In this document: one piece after another, positions 8,605 through 16,671 of the stretch
How positions within the stretch are numbered: position 1 is the first letter of the stretch
Layout: every line of letters starts with the position of its first letter
Assembly: GCA_002390425.1 (NCBI GenBank)
Contig: DGPL01000045.1
Location: forward strand, 1 to 26,132
Length of the DNA: 26,132 nt
Direction of reading: 5' to 3'
Source of the DNA: Kordiimonadaceae bacterium UBA4441
Lineage (GTDB): Bacteria > Pseudomonadota > Alphaproteobacteria > Sphingomonadales > Emcibacteraceae
Translations under genes and position numbers: made by a program
Notes under the pieces: model-generated
The model's database searches: none
Seen by the model: the letters and a program-made list of their open reading frames with translations, nothing else
Told to the model about the DNA's origin: nothing

Positions 8605-9780
8605 TTATATCCGTTCAATGATCGTCGAAATACCCATTCCCATACCAATACACATTGTCGCTAGACCAACGGAACCTTCGTTTTCTTCCATGATATTAAG
8701 AAGCGTCGTCGTGATACGTGTTCCTGAACAACCAAGTGGATGACCAAGGGCAATTGCGCCACCTTTTAGATTAACTTTATCTTCCATCACATCCAGAAGC
8801 TTTAAGTTTTTAAGAACGGACAACCCTTGAGCGGCGAAAGCTTCATTAAGTTCAATATAATCAATATCAGCCATATCCATTTTAGCGCGCTTAAGGGCTT
8901 TTTGTGATGCAGGCACGGGGCCAAATCCCATTATTGAAGGGTCACATCCCGCGACCGCCATACTTTTTATGCGAGTTCTTGGTGTAACGCCGAGTTCTTT
9001 TGCTTTTGCAGCAGACATAACAAGCATTCCTGATGCACCATCAGAAATAGCAGAAGATGTTCCTGCTGTAACGGTTCCTACTTTTGGAATAAAAACAGGC
9101 TTCAACGCTGCCAGCCCTTCGATTGATGTTTCAGGGCGAATGACTTCATCAATGACCACTTTGGTTTTATTACCGTCTTTATCATGTCCTTCTACAGGAA
9201 TAATTTCATTATCCCATCTGCCTTCTATGGTTGCCTTATGAGCGAGCCTATGTGAGCGTTCACCAAAGGCATCCTGTTCTTCACGACCAATGCCATTGAT
9301 ATTCGCAAGCATTTCTGCCGTCACACCCATCATCATGGCCGCTCTTGCCGCATATTTTGACATTTCAGGATTAATATCGACACCATGTGTCATCGCGATA
9401 TGGCCCATATGTTCTACGCCACCAACAACAAATATATCACCATAGCCTGATACAATTGACTGTGCCGCAATATGCAGCGCTGACATAGACGACCCGCAAA
9501 GCCTATTAATTGTTTGTCCCGCAACCGAATGCGGCAATCCAGCCAGAAGTGCAGCATTACGCGCAATGTTAAACCCTTGTTCAAGCGTCTGATTTACACA
9601 GCCCCAAACAACATCTTCGATATCTTTAGGGGATACTTCAGGATTTCTAGAAAGCAGTGCTTTAATCACAGCCGCTGAAAGAGCTTCTGATCGCACATTT
9701 CTAAAAGATCCGCCCTTTGATCTACCCATGGCGGTACGAACACAATCGACAATCACTACATCATTTAGAGAGTTACTCAT
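8605..9780 (-). CDS. fadA: Acetyl-CoA acyltransferase (3-ketoacyl-CoA thiolase)
   Basis: This thiolase cleaves 3-ketoacyl-CoA with CoA, giving acetyl-CoA and a shortened acyl-CoA in the last step of fatty acid beta-oxidation. Its 391 residues fit the FadA family (about 387). The acylated nucleophile is C95 in INRLCGSS. The C-terminal GHPLGCSG (H347) and CIGMGMG (C377) supply the other catalytic residues, and NEAFAAQG precedes them. The start ATG overlaps the fadB stop in an ATGA, so translation is coupled and the product should form the FadBA trifunctional complex in the cytoplasm. Confidence 0.95.
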   Translation of the reverse strand: MSNSLNDVVIVDCVRTAMGRSKGGSFRNVRSEALSAAVIKALLSRNPEVSPKDIEDVVWGCVNQTLEQGFNIARNAALLAGLPHSVAGQTINRLCGSSMSALHIAAQSIVSGYGDIFVVGGVEHMGHIAMTHGVDINPEMSKYAARAAMMMGVTAEMLANINGIGREEQDAFGERSHRLAHKATIEGRWDNEIIPVEGHDKDGNKTKVVIDEVIRPETSIEGLAALKPVFIPKVGTVTAGTSSAISDGASGMLVMSAAKAKELGVTPRTRIKSMAVAGCDPSIMGFGPVPASQKALKRAKMDMADIDYIELNEAFAAQGLSVLKNLKLLDVMEDKVNLKGGAIALGHPLGCSGTRITTTLLNIMEENEGSVGLATMCIGMGMGISTIIERI

Positions 9781-11942
9781 GATTTATCTCGTTCTTGAGG
9801 AAAATATTTTTGCCCGTTTTTGGCCATTTCTTTCATTTTTTCTGTTGGGTGATATAGCGCACCTAACGATTCATATTTTGACGCCATTGCGCAAATGTTG
9901 TCCATTCCAATATGATCCATATAATGCATCGCTCCCCCTCTAAACGGCGGGAAGCCAATACCATAAATAAGCGCCATATCAAGCTCCGCAGCACTCGCGA
10001 CAATATCTTCTTCAAGGCATCTTGCCACTTCAATACATAATGGAAGCATCATGCGTTCAATAATTTCCTCATCTGAAATTTCTTTGGTAGCGCCAATGGA
10101 ACCCTTTAAAAGTGCGTCAACCTCTTCATCCGGTAATTTCATATCTTTGCCGCGCTTATCAAGTTCATAGCGGTAAAAACCTTTTTTATTCTTTTGACCA
10201 AAGCGTTCCAATGAATAGAGCCTATCAATTGCATTTTCACCTTCATGGCTCATGCGATCCGGAAATCCTTCAGCCATAACGGCGCTGCCATGATAGGCCG
10301 TATCGATACCAACAACGTCCAATAAATAGGCGGGGCCCATCGGCCAACCAAATTTTTCCATGACTTTATCAATTTGTCTAAAATCGCCACCATAATTGAG
10401 TAGAGCACTAAACCCACCAAAATAAGGAAACAAAATTCTATTTACCAAAAATCCCGGGCAGTCATTCACTACGATCGGAGTCTTACCCATGGCTTTTGCA
10501 TATAAAACCGTTTGCCCGATCGCCGTTTCACTTGTTTTTTCACCACGTATGACTTCCACAAGCGGCATTCGGTGCACAGGGTTAAAGAAATGCATCCCAC
10601 AGAAATTTTCAGGGTTTTTAAGCGCCGTTGAAAGTGCAGTAATTGAAATCGTTGATGTATTTGAGGTTAATACGGCCCCCTCTTTCATGGCGTCTTCGGT
10701 CTCAGCCAACACTGATTTTTTAATTTTTTCGTTTTCAACGACCGCCTCAACCACAAGGTCAGCACGATCAAAATCACCATAACTTAGAGTTGGTGTGATT
10801 TCAGTTAATGTCTTCGCCATTTTCGGCACATCAATGCGGCCACGCTTAAGTTGCCCGGATAAAAGCTTCACGGCTTCATCAAGACCTAATTGAAGGGCAT
10901 CTTCATTAATATCTTTCATTAAAATCGGCGTGCCTTTGGATGCGGATTGATACGCAACTCCGCCACCCATGATACCCGCACCAAGCACGCCCGCCATTGA
11001 AATTGGTGTCGCATTCTTTATATATTTTTTAGAAACGCGTTTCACATGTTGATCTTTTAAGAAAAGCCCAACAAGCGCCGCACACACATCCGTTTTTGCT
11101 AAGCTGGCAAAACCTTTTGCTTCAAGGTCTATAGCCTCGCTTCGATCAAGAGTAACAGATTTCTTCATGGTTTTAAGGGCTTGCATTGGCGCCGGATAAT
11201 GAGGCCCTGCTTTCGCACCGATAACCCCTTTTGCGCTTTCAAAGGCCATCATATGTTCAACATGATTAAGAAGAACCGGGCTTTGCTTCTCTGTGCGCCT
11301 CGCTTGATAATCAAAATCGCCATTTATGCATTTATTAAGCAGACCTAAAGCACTCTCTCTAAGTTGGTCTGGTTCGACGACTGCATCGACTGCCCCTTCT
11401 TTAAAAGCGTCTTCTGCTTTTTTCTCCGCGCCGCCGCAAATCCATTCATTGGCATTATCAATACCAATAAGGCGCGGCAATCTAACGGTACCGCCCCATC
11501 CTGGATTAATGCCAAGCTTTACTTCCGGAAGACCCACACGCGCTGTGGTTGACATAACCCTATAATCGACGGCCAGACATAATTCAAATCCGCCGCCAAC
11601 TGCCGTTCCATTAATGGCCACCACCGTTGGGCACGAAAGGTCCTCGATACCGTTAAATATTTCATGATGTTTATGGATATGTTGATAGATGTCTTCTTCG
11701 GAACTTGAAAACATTTGAATAAATTCAGTAATGTCAGCTCCCGCGATAAAAAGTTCTTTTCGACTACTAAACAAAACACCTTTTAATCCAGAAACTTTAT
11801 TAAGGTGTGAAACAGCATCACGCAATTCTTCTAACGCAGCCTGATCAAACTTATTAATGTCTTCGTCTTTACGGTCAAATATTACGTCGTAAATGCCGCC
11901 TTCGATTTCTTCTACTTGGATAAATTGCCCTTGCATCAGCAT
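9777..11942 (-). CDS. fadB: Multifunctional fatty acid oxidation protein, alpha subunit
   Basis: This protein combines enoyl-CoA hydratase and L-3-hydroxyacyl-CoA dehydrogenase for beta-oxidation, and pairs with FadA. Its 721 residues match the FadB family (about 729). The N-terminal crotonase part has the oxyanion motif AGADI at 67-71 and catalytic Glu at 120 and 140. The NAD-binding GAGIMG is at 321-326, and the dehydrogenase His is H451 in GMHFFNPVHRMP. An NDCPGFLVNR segment and a second C-terminal dehydrogenase domain follow. I start at ATG 11942 because GGGAG sits 8 bases upstream. A GTG three codons earlier (11951) lies inside that ribosome site and is unlikely. The gene opens the fad operon. 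Confidence 0.95.
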   Translation of the reverse strand: MLMQGQFIQVEEIEGGIYDVIFDRKDEDINKFDQAALEELRDAVSHLNKVSGLKGVLFSSRKELFIAGADITEFIQMFSSSEEDIYQHIHKHHEIFNGIEDLSCPTVVAINGTAVGGGFELCLAVDYRVMSTTARVGLPEVKLGINPGWGGTVRLPRLIGIDNANEWICGGAEKKAEDAFKEGAVDAVVEPDQLRESALGLLNKCINGDFDYQARRTEKQSPVLLNHVEHMMAFESAKGVIGAKAGPHYPAPMQALKTMKKSVTLDRSEAIDLEAKGFASLAKTDVCAALVGLFLKDQHVKRVSKKYIKNATPISMAGVLGAGIMGGGVAYQSASKGTPILMKDINEDALQLGLDEAVKLLSGQLKRGRIDVPKMAKTLTEITPTLSYGDFDRADLVVEAVVENEKIKKSVLAETEDAMKEGAVLTSNTSTISITALSTALKNPENFCGMHFFNPVHRMPLVEVIRGEKTSETAIGQTVLYAKAMGKTPIVVNDCPGFLVNRILFPYFGGFSALLNYGGDFRQIDKVMEKFGWPMGPAYLLDVVGIDTAYHGSAVMAEGFPDRMSHEGENAIDRLYSLERFGQKNKKGFYRYELDKRGKDMKLPDEEVDALLKGSIGATKEISDEEIIERMMLPLCIEVARCLEEDIVASAAELDMALIYGIGFPPFRGGAMHYMDHIGMDNICAMASKYESLGALYHPTEKMKEMAKNGQKYFPQERDKS

Positions 11943-12072
11943 GGAAAACACTCCCTATCTCAATCCTGTTATCATCATTGTTCATATTTGAACGAAGAAC
12001 TATAAATTCAATCCTATATGCTTTTTCTTCAAACTCATAGTATACTTCATTAATTTTTTAAGCTGATGTCAA
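11943..12072 (-). promoter_or_regulatory. fadB upstream region with a candidate operator
   Basis: These 130 bases lie between the end of the sirtuin gene and fadB, both on the minus strand, and must hold the fad promoter. An inverted repeat GTTCA-TATT-TGAAC at 11980-11993 lies about 40 bases upstream of the fadB start. Dyads of this size are typical of TetR-family or GntR-family control of fatty acid genes, but no regulator gene lies beside it. No GC-rich hairpin followed by a T run is seen after the sirtuin gene. Confidence 0.35.
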
Positions 12073-12801
12073 TTATGTAAGTTTACTCAATAATTCATCG
12101 ACAAATTTTGGTACAATTTCGGTGGCAGGCCCATATGCACCATTTGAAAACTGATCCGCATTAAGTGATGGCTCTAAATTGAGCTCAACCGTCTTTGCCA
12201 TGCCATAATGAGAGACGAGATCAACAAAGCCTGCCGCCGGATAAACATTGCCAGAAGTGCCTATTGAAATGAATGCGTCGCACTCTCTCAAAAGATGTTC
12301 AATCTCTTTCATTTTAAGTGGCATTTCTCCAAACCACACCACGTGAACACGCATTGAGCCAATTTGACCACAGTGAGAACATTTGCTTTCTGTGTTCATT
12401 TCTTCCTGCCATATTTCAATAGCATCACAAGATATACATCGGCCTTTTAATAATTCACCGTGCATATGAATTAAATTTTTTGATCCGGCGCGCTCATGTA
12501 AATTATCAACATTTTGTGTTACAATGGATACATTCCCTTGCCATTTCTCCTCTAATCTGGCTAAGGCATTATGTGCCGCATTAGGTTTTATTTCTTTATC
12601 AAGTAAGATCGACTTACGTTCATTATAAAAGGAATGAACCATTGAAGGATTTTCGTGAAAAGCATGAGGACTTGCAACTTTTTCAACCCGAAACCCTTGC
12701 CAAAGTCCACCATTACCACGAAATGTATCAAGGCCGGATTCTTTTGATATACCGGCCCCCGTCAAGATGACAATTTTACCGTCCTTAGGAATATCAATCA
12801 T
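12073..12801 (-). CDS. cobB: NAD-dependent protein deacylase, sirtuin class III (CobB/SIRT5-like)
   Basis: This enzyme removes acyl groups from protein lysines, using NAD and releasing O-acyl-ADP-ribose and nicotinamide. Its 242 residues are the usual sirtuin core. The NAD motif GAGISKESG is at 15-23, TQNVDNLH at 95-102 and catalytic H114 in HMHGEL. A zinc ribbon is formed by C122, C125, C141 and C144. Y59 and R62 (FYNER) match the Tyr-x-x-Arg pair that binds the carboxylate of succinyl or malonyl lysine in SIRT5 and E. coli CobB, so desuccinylation is likely as well as deacetylation. The start overlaps the stop of the thioredoxin-like gene by 8 bases, so the two are co-translated. Confidence 0.92.
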   Translation of the reverse strand: MIDIPKDGKIVILTGAGISKESGLDTFRGNGGLWQGFRVEKVASPHAFHENPSMVHSFYNERKSILLDKEIKPNAAHNALARLEEKWQGNVSIVTQNVDNLHERAGSKNLIHMHGELLKGRCISCDAIEIWQEEMNTESKCSHCGQIGSMRVHVVWFGEMPLKMKEIEHLLRECDAFISIGTSGNVYPAAGFVDLVSHYGMAKTVELNLEPSLNADQFSNGAYGPATEIVPKFVDELLSKLT

Positions 12802-13315
12802 TAGCAGGCATTTTAGAATGACGGTATTCTTTGCCCGATAAGATTTTGATCATATCACGCTCTAAACTATCAACGGGCGTTTCAACAATTCTATTCATTT
12901 CTTTACCGTTTTTATAAAAAATAAAAGTCGGCGTATTGGTTATTGCCATTGCGTCCGTTTCACCATTTGGTGATTGCTTTTTTCGGTCAAGGGCGATCAT
13001 TTCAATATTGTCTTTTTTATGACTTAATATCTTATAAAAGCGTGGCACTTCGCGCTTACTATCATGGCACCATGTACCCATCACTACTTTAATCTCAACC
13101 CCCTCTAACAAGCGGTCGATATCTGCTAACGCGCCTTCATCAACACTATACGAAAGCTCATTTTCTTCGTACCAAGTGAAATGGGAAGAATTCTTTAAAT
13201 CCGATACGGAAATAATTCCTAACAAATCAATATTCTTTTCTTCATCAGCGTGAATAGATAGGGTGCCAGAGCCAAACATCAGAAGGACCAAGACAAGATT
13301 GACTATTTTTTTCAT
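12794..13315 (-). CDS. Exported thioredoxin-like protein with a C-x-x-S site
   Basis: The product has 173 residues with a signal peptide to about residue 23. The fold shows a thioredoxin-type strand (IKVVMGTW), then WCHDS with C83 and S86, and a cis-Pro loop TNTPTF (P129). The second cysteine of the usual C-x-x-C is Ser, so it cannot form the normal intramolecular disulfide. Such monothiol sites fit a reductase, isomerase or holdase role rather than a standard thioredoxin. Its gene overlaps the sirtuin start by 8 bases although that protein is cytoplasmic, so the pairing may reflect transcription only. It starts at an ATG in a divergent promoter region shared with the flavoprotein at 13395. 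The substrate is unknown. Confidence 0.78.
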   Translation of the reverse strand: MKKIVNLVLVLLMFGSGTLSIHADEEKNIDLLGIISVSDLKNSSHFTWYEENELSYSVDEGALADIDRLLEGVEIKVVMGTWCHDSKREVPRFYKILSHKKDNIEMIALDRKKQSPNGETDAMAITNTPTFIFYKNGKEMNRIVETPVDSLERDMIKILSGKEYRHSKMPAND

Positions 13316-13394
13316 TAAGATACCTTTTTATCGCGACAATTTATTTGCTCGGATTATAATCTTCTTTTTAATTAAACCTCAATAGAGAAATAAG
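13316..13394. promoter_or_regulatory. Divergent promoter with a symmetric TATAAT core
   Basis: The 79 bases between the divergent thioredoxin-like and flavoprotein genes contain the 10-base palindrome GATTATAATC at 13352-13361. It reads TATAAT on the plus strand (13355-13360) and on the minus strand (13358-13353). Each would give a leader of about 30 bases, which fits a bidirectional promoter. A TTGAGG 18 bases from the minus-strand box is a fair -35. The plus-strand -35 is poor. Confidence 0.45.
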
Positions 13395-14783
13395 ATGGTT
13401 GATATCCTAGAAGACATAAAAAAAATAATTGGCTCTAATGCTATTCTAGAAGGAAGCGATATTTCAAACAGAGCCAGCAGCTATTGGGACGCAACCCCAA
13501 TTTCTGCGAAAGCCATCGTAAAACCGAAACATACTGATGAATTATCACTCATATTAAAGCAAATGAATGATCAAAAACAAATATTGGTGACACATGGCGG
13601 ATTAACTGGGTGCGCGCAAGCGGCCAACACTACCCCTGACCATATTGCCTTATCAATGGAACGTATGAATAAAATTATCGAAATTGATGACGTTGGAGGC
13701 ACAGTAACACTTGAGGCAGGCGTCATATTGGAGAACGTCCAAAATGCTGTCGCTGAAAAAGGATTTTTCTTTCCGCTTGATCTTGGTGCACGGGGGAGCT
13801 GCACGGTCGGTGGCAACGCGGCAACCAATGCAGGAGGCATCAATGTGATTAGATACGGTATGATGCGAAACCATATTCTTGGCATGGAAGTGGTACTTGC
13901 TGACGGCACCATTCTTTCCTCAATGAATAAAGTCATCAAGAATAATTCAGGTTACGATTTGAAACAGCTCTTCATTGGGTCAGAAGGAACTCTTGGCATC
14001 ATTACTAAACTTATTGTTAAGCTTGAAAGCGCCCCGAAAAGCAAAGAGACAGCGATCGCAGCATTAGATAGTTTTTCTAATGTTATTCAATTTTTAAATC
14101 ATATGAAAAAAGAAGCCGCCAGTAGTTTATCTGCCTTCGAGGTTATGTGGGGTGGCTATTATGATGCCGTAACCACTGAGGGTCACCACAAAGCACCTAT
14201 TGCACGAAATGCACCCTATTACGTCATTACTGAATGTACAGGGACAAATTCGAGACACGACCTAGATGCATTTATGTCAACAATGGAAAAAGCATTTGAC
14301 GAAAATATCATTCAGGATGCCGTTATTCCAAGTTCAGAACAGCAAAGGAATGAAATTTGGAATGTCCGTGAAGGGCTTGAACCAATTTTAACGAATGATC
14401 CAATTTTTCTTTATGACATAAGTTTACCCATTATCCATATGGAAGAATATGTTCGTGAAGTTGAAACAAGTATCGCAAGAACATGGCCTCAATCAGATTG
14501 TTTCGTCATTGGACATATTGGTGACGGAAATTTACATTTATTTATATGCCCTAAAGAAGGTGATGAAAGCCTTCATCACAAATCCAATCAAATCGTATAT
14601 GATCCTTTAAAAAGGTTTGGTGGTTCTGTCTCCGCGGAGCATGGAATTGGAATTGAAAAGAAGGAATGGCTGTCACATTGTCGCAGTGATACAGAAATAA
14701 TTTTAATGAAAACGCTAAAAAAGACACTCGATCCAAATAATATTCTAAACCCCGGCGTTATCTTTGATTTAACAGATAATTAG
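13395..14783 (+). CDS. FAD-linked D-2-hydroxyacid dehydrogenase (GlcD / D-2-hydroxyglutarate type)
   Basis: This 462-residue flavoprotein of the vanillyl-alcohol-oxidase fold has an FAD-binding domain (about 38-210) with THGGLTGCAQAA, TVGGNAATNAGG and GSEGTLGI (195-202). The C-terminal FAD-linked oxidase domain carries GHIGDGNLH (373-381) and EHGIG (415-419), which supply metal and substrate ligands. The family oxidises D-lactate, glycolate or D-2-hydroxyglutarate and passes electrons to quinone, cytochrome or ETF. The single-subunit size, with the GHxGDGNLH and EHGIG pair, fits D-2-hydroxyglutarate or D-lactate dehydrogenases as well as GlcD, so I leave the substrate open. The start is an ATG preceded by an AGAGAAA stretch. 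An Lrp regulator follows 64 bases later on the same strand. Confidence 0.85.
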   Translation: MVDILEDIKKIIGSNAILEGSDISNRASSYWDATPISAKAIVKPKHTDELSLILKQMNDQKQILVTHGGLTGCAQAANTTPDHIALSMERMNKIIEIDDVGGTVTLEAGVILENVQNAVAEKGFFFPLDLGARGSCTVGGNAATNAGGINVIRYGMMRNHILGMEVVLADGTILSSMNKVIKNNSGYDLKQLFIGSEGTLGIITKLIVKLESAPKSKETAIAALDSFSNVIQFLNHMKKEAASSLSAFEVMWGGYYDAVTTEGHHKAPIARNAPYYVITECTGTNSRHDLDAFMSTMEKAFDENIIQDAVIPSSEQQRNEIWNVREGLEPILTNDPIFLYDISLPIIHMEEYVREVETSIARTWPQSDCFVIGHIGDGNLHLFICPKEGDESLHHKSNQIVYDPLKRFGGSVSAEHGIGIEKKEWLSHCRSDTEIILMKTLKKTLDPNNILNPGVIFDLTDN

Positions 14784-14847
14784 TATATAATTCTTCCATT
14801 AATGCTGTTATAAGAAAATAATTCTATTATAAAACAAAGGGTGTCAT

Positions 14848-15309
14848 ATGGATGATTTCGACAAAAAGATTTTAAAATGTCTTCAGGAAGACGCGACCAT
14901 ATCAACATCTGCTTTATCAGAAAAAGTAGGATTATCAACAACCCCTTGCTGGCGTCGAGTACAAATCCTCGAAGAAAAAGGGTTTATTGAAAAACGTGTA
15001 GCGATAGTAAACAAAAAGAAACTTAATTTAAGTCTGACAGTCATCGTTAATATTAAAACCAGTCAACATTCCAAAGATTGGCTTGATTGTTTTAAGAAAT
15101 CCATTGTGCATATACCTGAAGTTGTTGAGGTACTACGCTTAAGTGGTGAAACAGACTATTCACTTAAAATATTAGTACCAAATATCGAAGAATATGATCG
15201 TGTATATCAAGAAATTATATCAAAGATTGATGATCTTTATGATGTAAGTTCCAGTTTTGTTATGGAAGAAATAAAAAGCACGACAAAATTACCTTTAAAT
15301 TACATTTAA
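14848..15309 (+). CDS. Lrp/AsnC family transcriptional regulator
   Basis: The protein has 153 residues, the normal size. An N-terminal winged helix-turn-helix covers about 3-60 (LDKKIL-like start, then LSEKVGLSTTPCWRRV as the recognition helix region). The C-terminal RAM/AsnC ligand-binding domain covers about 68-145 and includes the LSGETDYSLKI segment. The family forms octamers or dimers and responds to amino acids. A GGGTG ribosome site lies just before the ATG. It follows the hydroxyacid dehydrogenase, which may be its target, but no operator was identified, so that link is only positional. Confidence 0.93.
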   Translation: MDDFDKKILKCLQEDATISTSALSEKVGLSTTPCWRRVQILEEKGFIEKRVAIVNKKKLNLSLTVIVNIKTSQHSKDWLDCFKKSIVHIPEVVEVLRLSGETDYSLKILVPNIEEYDRVYQEIISKIDDLYDVSSSFVMEEIKSTTKLPLNYI

Positions 15310-15478
15310 GACGAACAATTTTTAAAACTTTACCTTTATATTAGAAAATTATACTAATTTTAAAAAATATATAGATTTATATTTCGAAAGAAAATAATTA
15401 TTTAATTCATAAAGCAATAAAAATTCTCATTTCTTATGATAACTTTTCTTCTAGTTTAATTACAGGAGGAGACACATT
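15310..15478. other. 169-base AT-rich intergenic region
   Basis: This gap between the Lrp gene and the DUF6356 gene is almost purely AT. It contains an A/T inverted repeat at 15345-15361 and a TATGAT at 15435-15440 that could be a -10 box for the small gene. No coding frame, RNA gene or GC-rich terminator is visible. Confidence 0.4.
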
Positions 15479-15718
15479 ATGAAAATTTCTTTTACAGAAC
15501 ATCCGGCTTCAGTAGGTGAAACATATTTTGGTCATATGTTTTCAGCGCTCGGCTTTTGCGGCAAAATGACATTAGCCCTAATGTGCTGCCTCACTCACGC
15601 TTTTCTGCCATTTCTTTTTGAAAAAACAGGCAGCCAAATGGTTTGCAATCTGGTGGATGATATGGTCCATAATCGTGATAAAAGAGACGAAGAAGCAAAG
15701 CAACTCACTGCTGAATAA
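15479..15718 (+). CDS. DUF6356-type small protein
   Basis: The product has 79 residues, and AGGAGG at 15464-15469 lies nine bases before the ATG, the strongest ribosome site I saw in the window. The N-terminus FTEHPASVGETYFGHM and the central CLTHAFLPFLFEKTGS match, from memory, the uncharacterised DUF6356 family of alphaproteobacteria. One hydrophobic segment at about 25-48 suggests a membrane-associated protein, and the tail is charged. It contains cysteines at 27, 41 and 42. The function is unknown. The strong ribosome site suggests abundant expression. It converges on the YeeE/YedE pair with 8 bases between stops. Confidence 0.8.
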   Translation: MKISFTEHPASVGETYFGHMFSALGFCGKMTLALMCCLTHAFLPFLFEKTGSQMVCNLVDDMVHNRDKRDEEAKQLTAE

Positions 15719-15726
15719 TATTAAAT

Positions 15727-16143
15727 CTAATTTTTTGGCTTAAGCACTCTTGAAGCCCATAATCCTATCAGAAGTGAAGGAAAGAAATATAATATCCCTT
15801 CACTGCCCATAAGCAATGCCGTAACGGCGGGACCGGGACAAAAACCACCTATTCCCCAACCAATACCAAATAACCCTGCGCCCAAAAGCAAGCGCTTATC
15901 AATATCTTTTCTTGTTGGTATTTGAAAAGCATCATTGAATATTGGCGTATTTCTTTTGAGAACAAGCTTATAACCTATAAATACAACAATAATAGCACCG
16001 CCCATTACAAAAATAAGACTAGGATCAAAAGTACCAAACACATCCAGAAAATTTAATACTTTTGCGGGATTACTCATACCAGAAACCACCAATCCGAACC
16101 CGAACAAAAGTCCCGATAAAAGTCCGAAAACTATTTTCATCAT
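15727..16143 (-). CDS. YeeE/YedE family transporter, second half (DUF6691 type)
   Basis: This 138-residue membrane protein has about four hydrophobic segments. It shows the YeeE/YedE sulfur-transport hallmark GIGGFCPGPA near residues 98-107, with a Cys in the motif. E. coli YeeE (TsuA) takes up thiosulfate through a chain of conserved Cys residues in one longer protein. Here the family is split into two short genes, this one and the neighbour at 16148, which are adjacent and co-oriented. Together they should form one transporter-like unit. The ribosome site (AGGGGGTT) overlaps the end of the upstream gene, so the two are co-translated. Thiosulfate as the substrate is inferred from the family only. 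Confidence 0.85.
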   Translation of the reverse strand: MMKIVFGLLSGLLFGFGLVVSGMSNPAKVLNFLDVFGTFDPSLIFVMGGAIIVVFIGYKLVLKRNTPIFNDAFQIPTRKDIDKRLLLGAGLFGIGWGIGGFCPGPAVTALLMGSEGILYFFPSLLIGLWASRVLKPKN

Positions 16144-16147
16144 ATTC

Positions 16148-16579
16148 TTAACCCCCTATGACATGGCGAATGATATATACGGTCATTATTCCAAAAGACA
16201 TAAATGTAATGGTCGCTATTATCGATCGCATCGATAGCCTCGGAATGCCGCAAACACCATGTCCACTTGTACAGCCACTTCCAAGTCCAACGCCCAAACC
16301 GACAATTAAACCAGCAGAAATCATTATACCTAAATCATTGGAAACCACATGTTTGATAGATTGGCCAGTTAAGGTTTGATAAAAAACTGGCGCAAGAACA
16401 AGGCCAATGACAAAAGCTATTCGCCAACCTAACTCGTCCTTATTTACCCATGGCGGTAAAATCCCCGATATAATGCCACTTATGCCGGCAATTCTGCCAT
16501 GAAATAACATCAACAATACCGCCGCCAAGCCAATCAAAGCTCCCCCGAATAGGGAGCTAAAAGGTGTAAATTCGGTCAT
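16148..16579 (-). CDS. YeeE/YedE family transporter, first half
   Basis: This 143-residue membrane protein with several helices carries the paired motif GSGCTSGHGVCGIPRLS near residues 99-115, whose two cysteines are typical of YeeE/YedE sulfur transporters. It lies 4 bases upstream of its partner half and is divergent from a TetR gene, with 92 bases between. That regulator could control it, but is equally likely to control the amine-catabolism genes beyond it. The split-gene arrangement is common in proteobacteria. Its likely role is uptake of thiosulfate or another reduced sulfur compound into the cytoplasm. Confidence 0.85.
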   Translation of the reverse strand: MTEFTPFSSLFGGALIGLAAVLLMLFHGRIAGISGIISGILPPWVNKDELGWRIAFVIGLVLAPVFYQTLTGQSIKHVVSNDLGIMISAGLIVGLGVGLGSGCTSGHGVCGIPRLSMRSIIATITFMSFGIMTVYIIRHVIGG

Positions 16580-16671
16580 AACAATCCTTTTTCACGTTTT
16601 TACTTGTTATAAGAAGCCAATTAAACAATTGTACAATATAAATATAACAATACTTTGGGTTTGAGCAATAT
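16580..16671. promoter_or_regulatory. Divergent region with palindrome ATTGTACAAT
   Basis: This region separates the YeeE/YedE pair from the TetR gene at 16672. It holds the perfect 10-base palindrome ATTGTACAAT at 16628-16637, overlapped by ACAATTGT at 16625-16632. A poor TTAAAC / TATAAC promoter (16621-16626 / 16643-16648) would place the palindrome between -35 and -10 of the TetR gene, as expected for autorepression. The core TTGTACAA also occurs in the dyad upstream of the Rieske gene. Confidence 0.45.

Noticed and set aside
11943..11951. GTG start of fadB, three codons upstream
   Set aside because: It lies inside the ribosome site, and FadB family proteins start close to the M-x-x-G of the chosen ATG.
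15345..15361. AAAATTA-TAC-TAATTTT as a terminator of the Lrp gene
   Set aside because: The stem is only A/T pairs and no T run follows, so it would be unstable.
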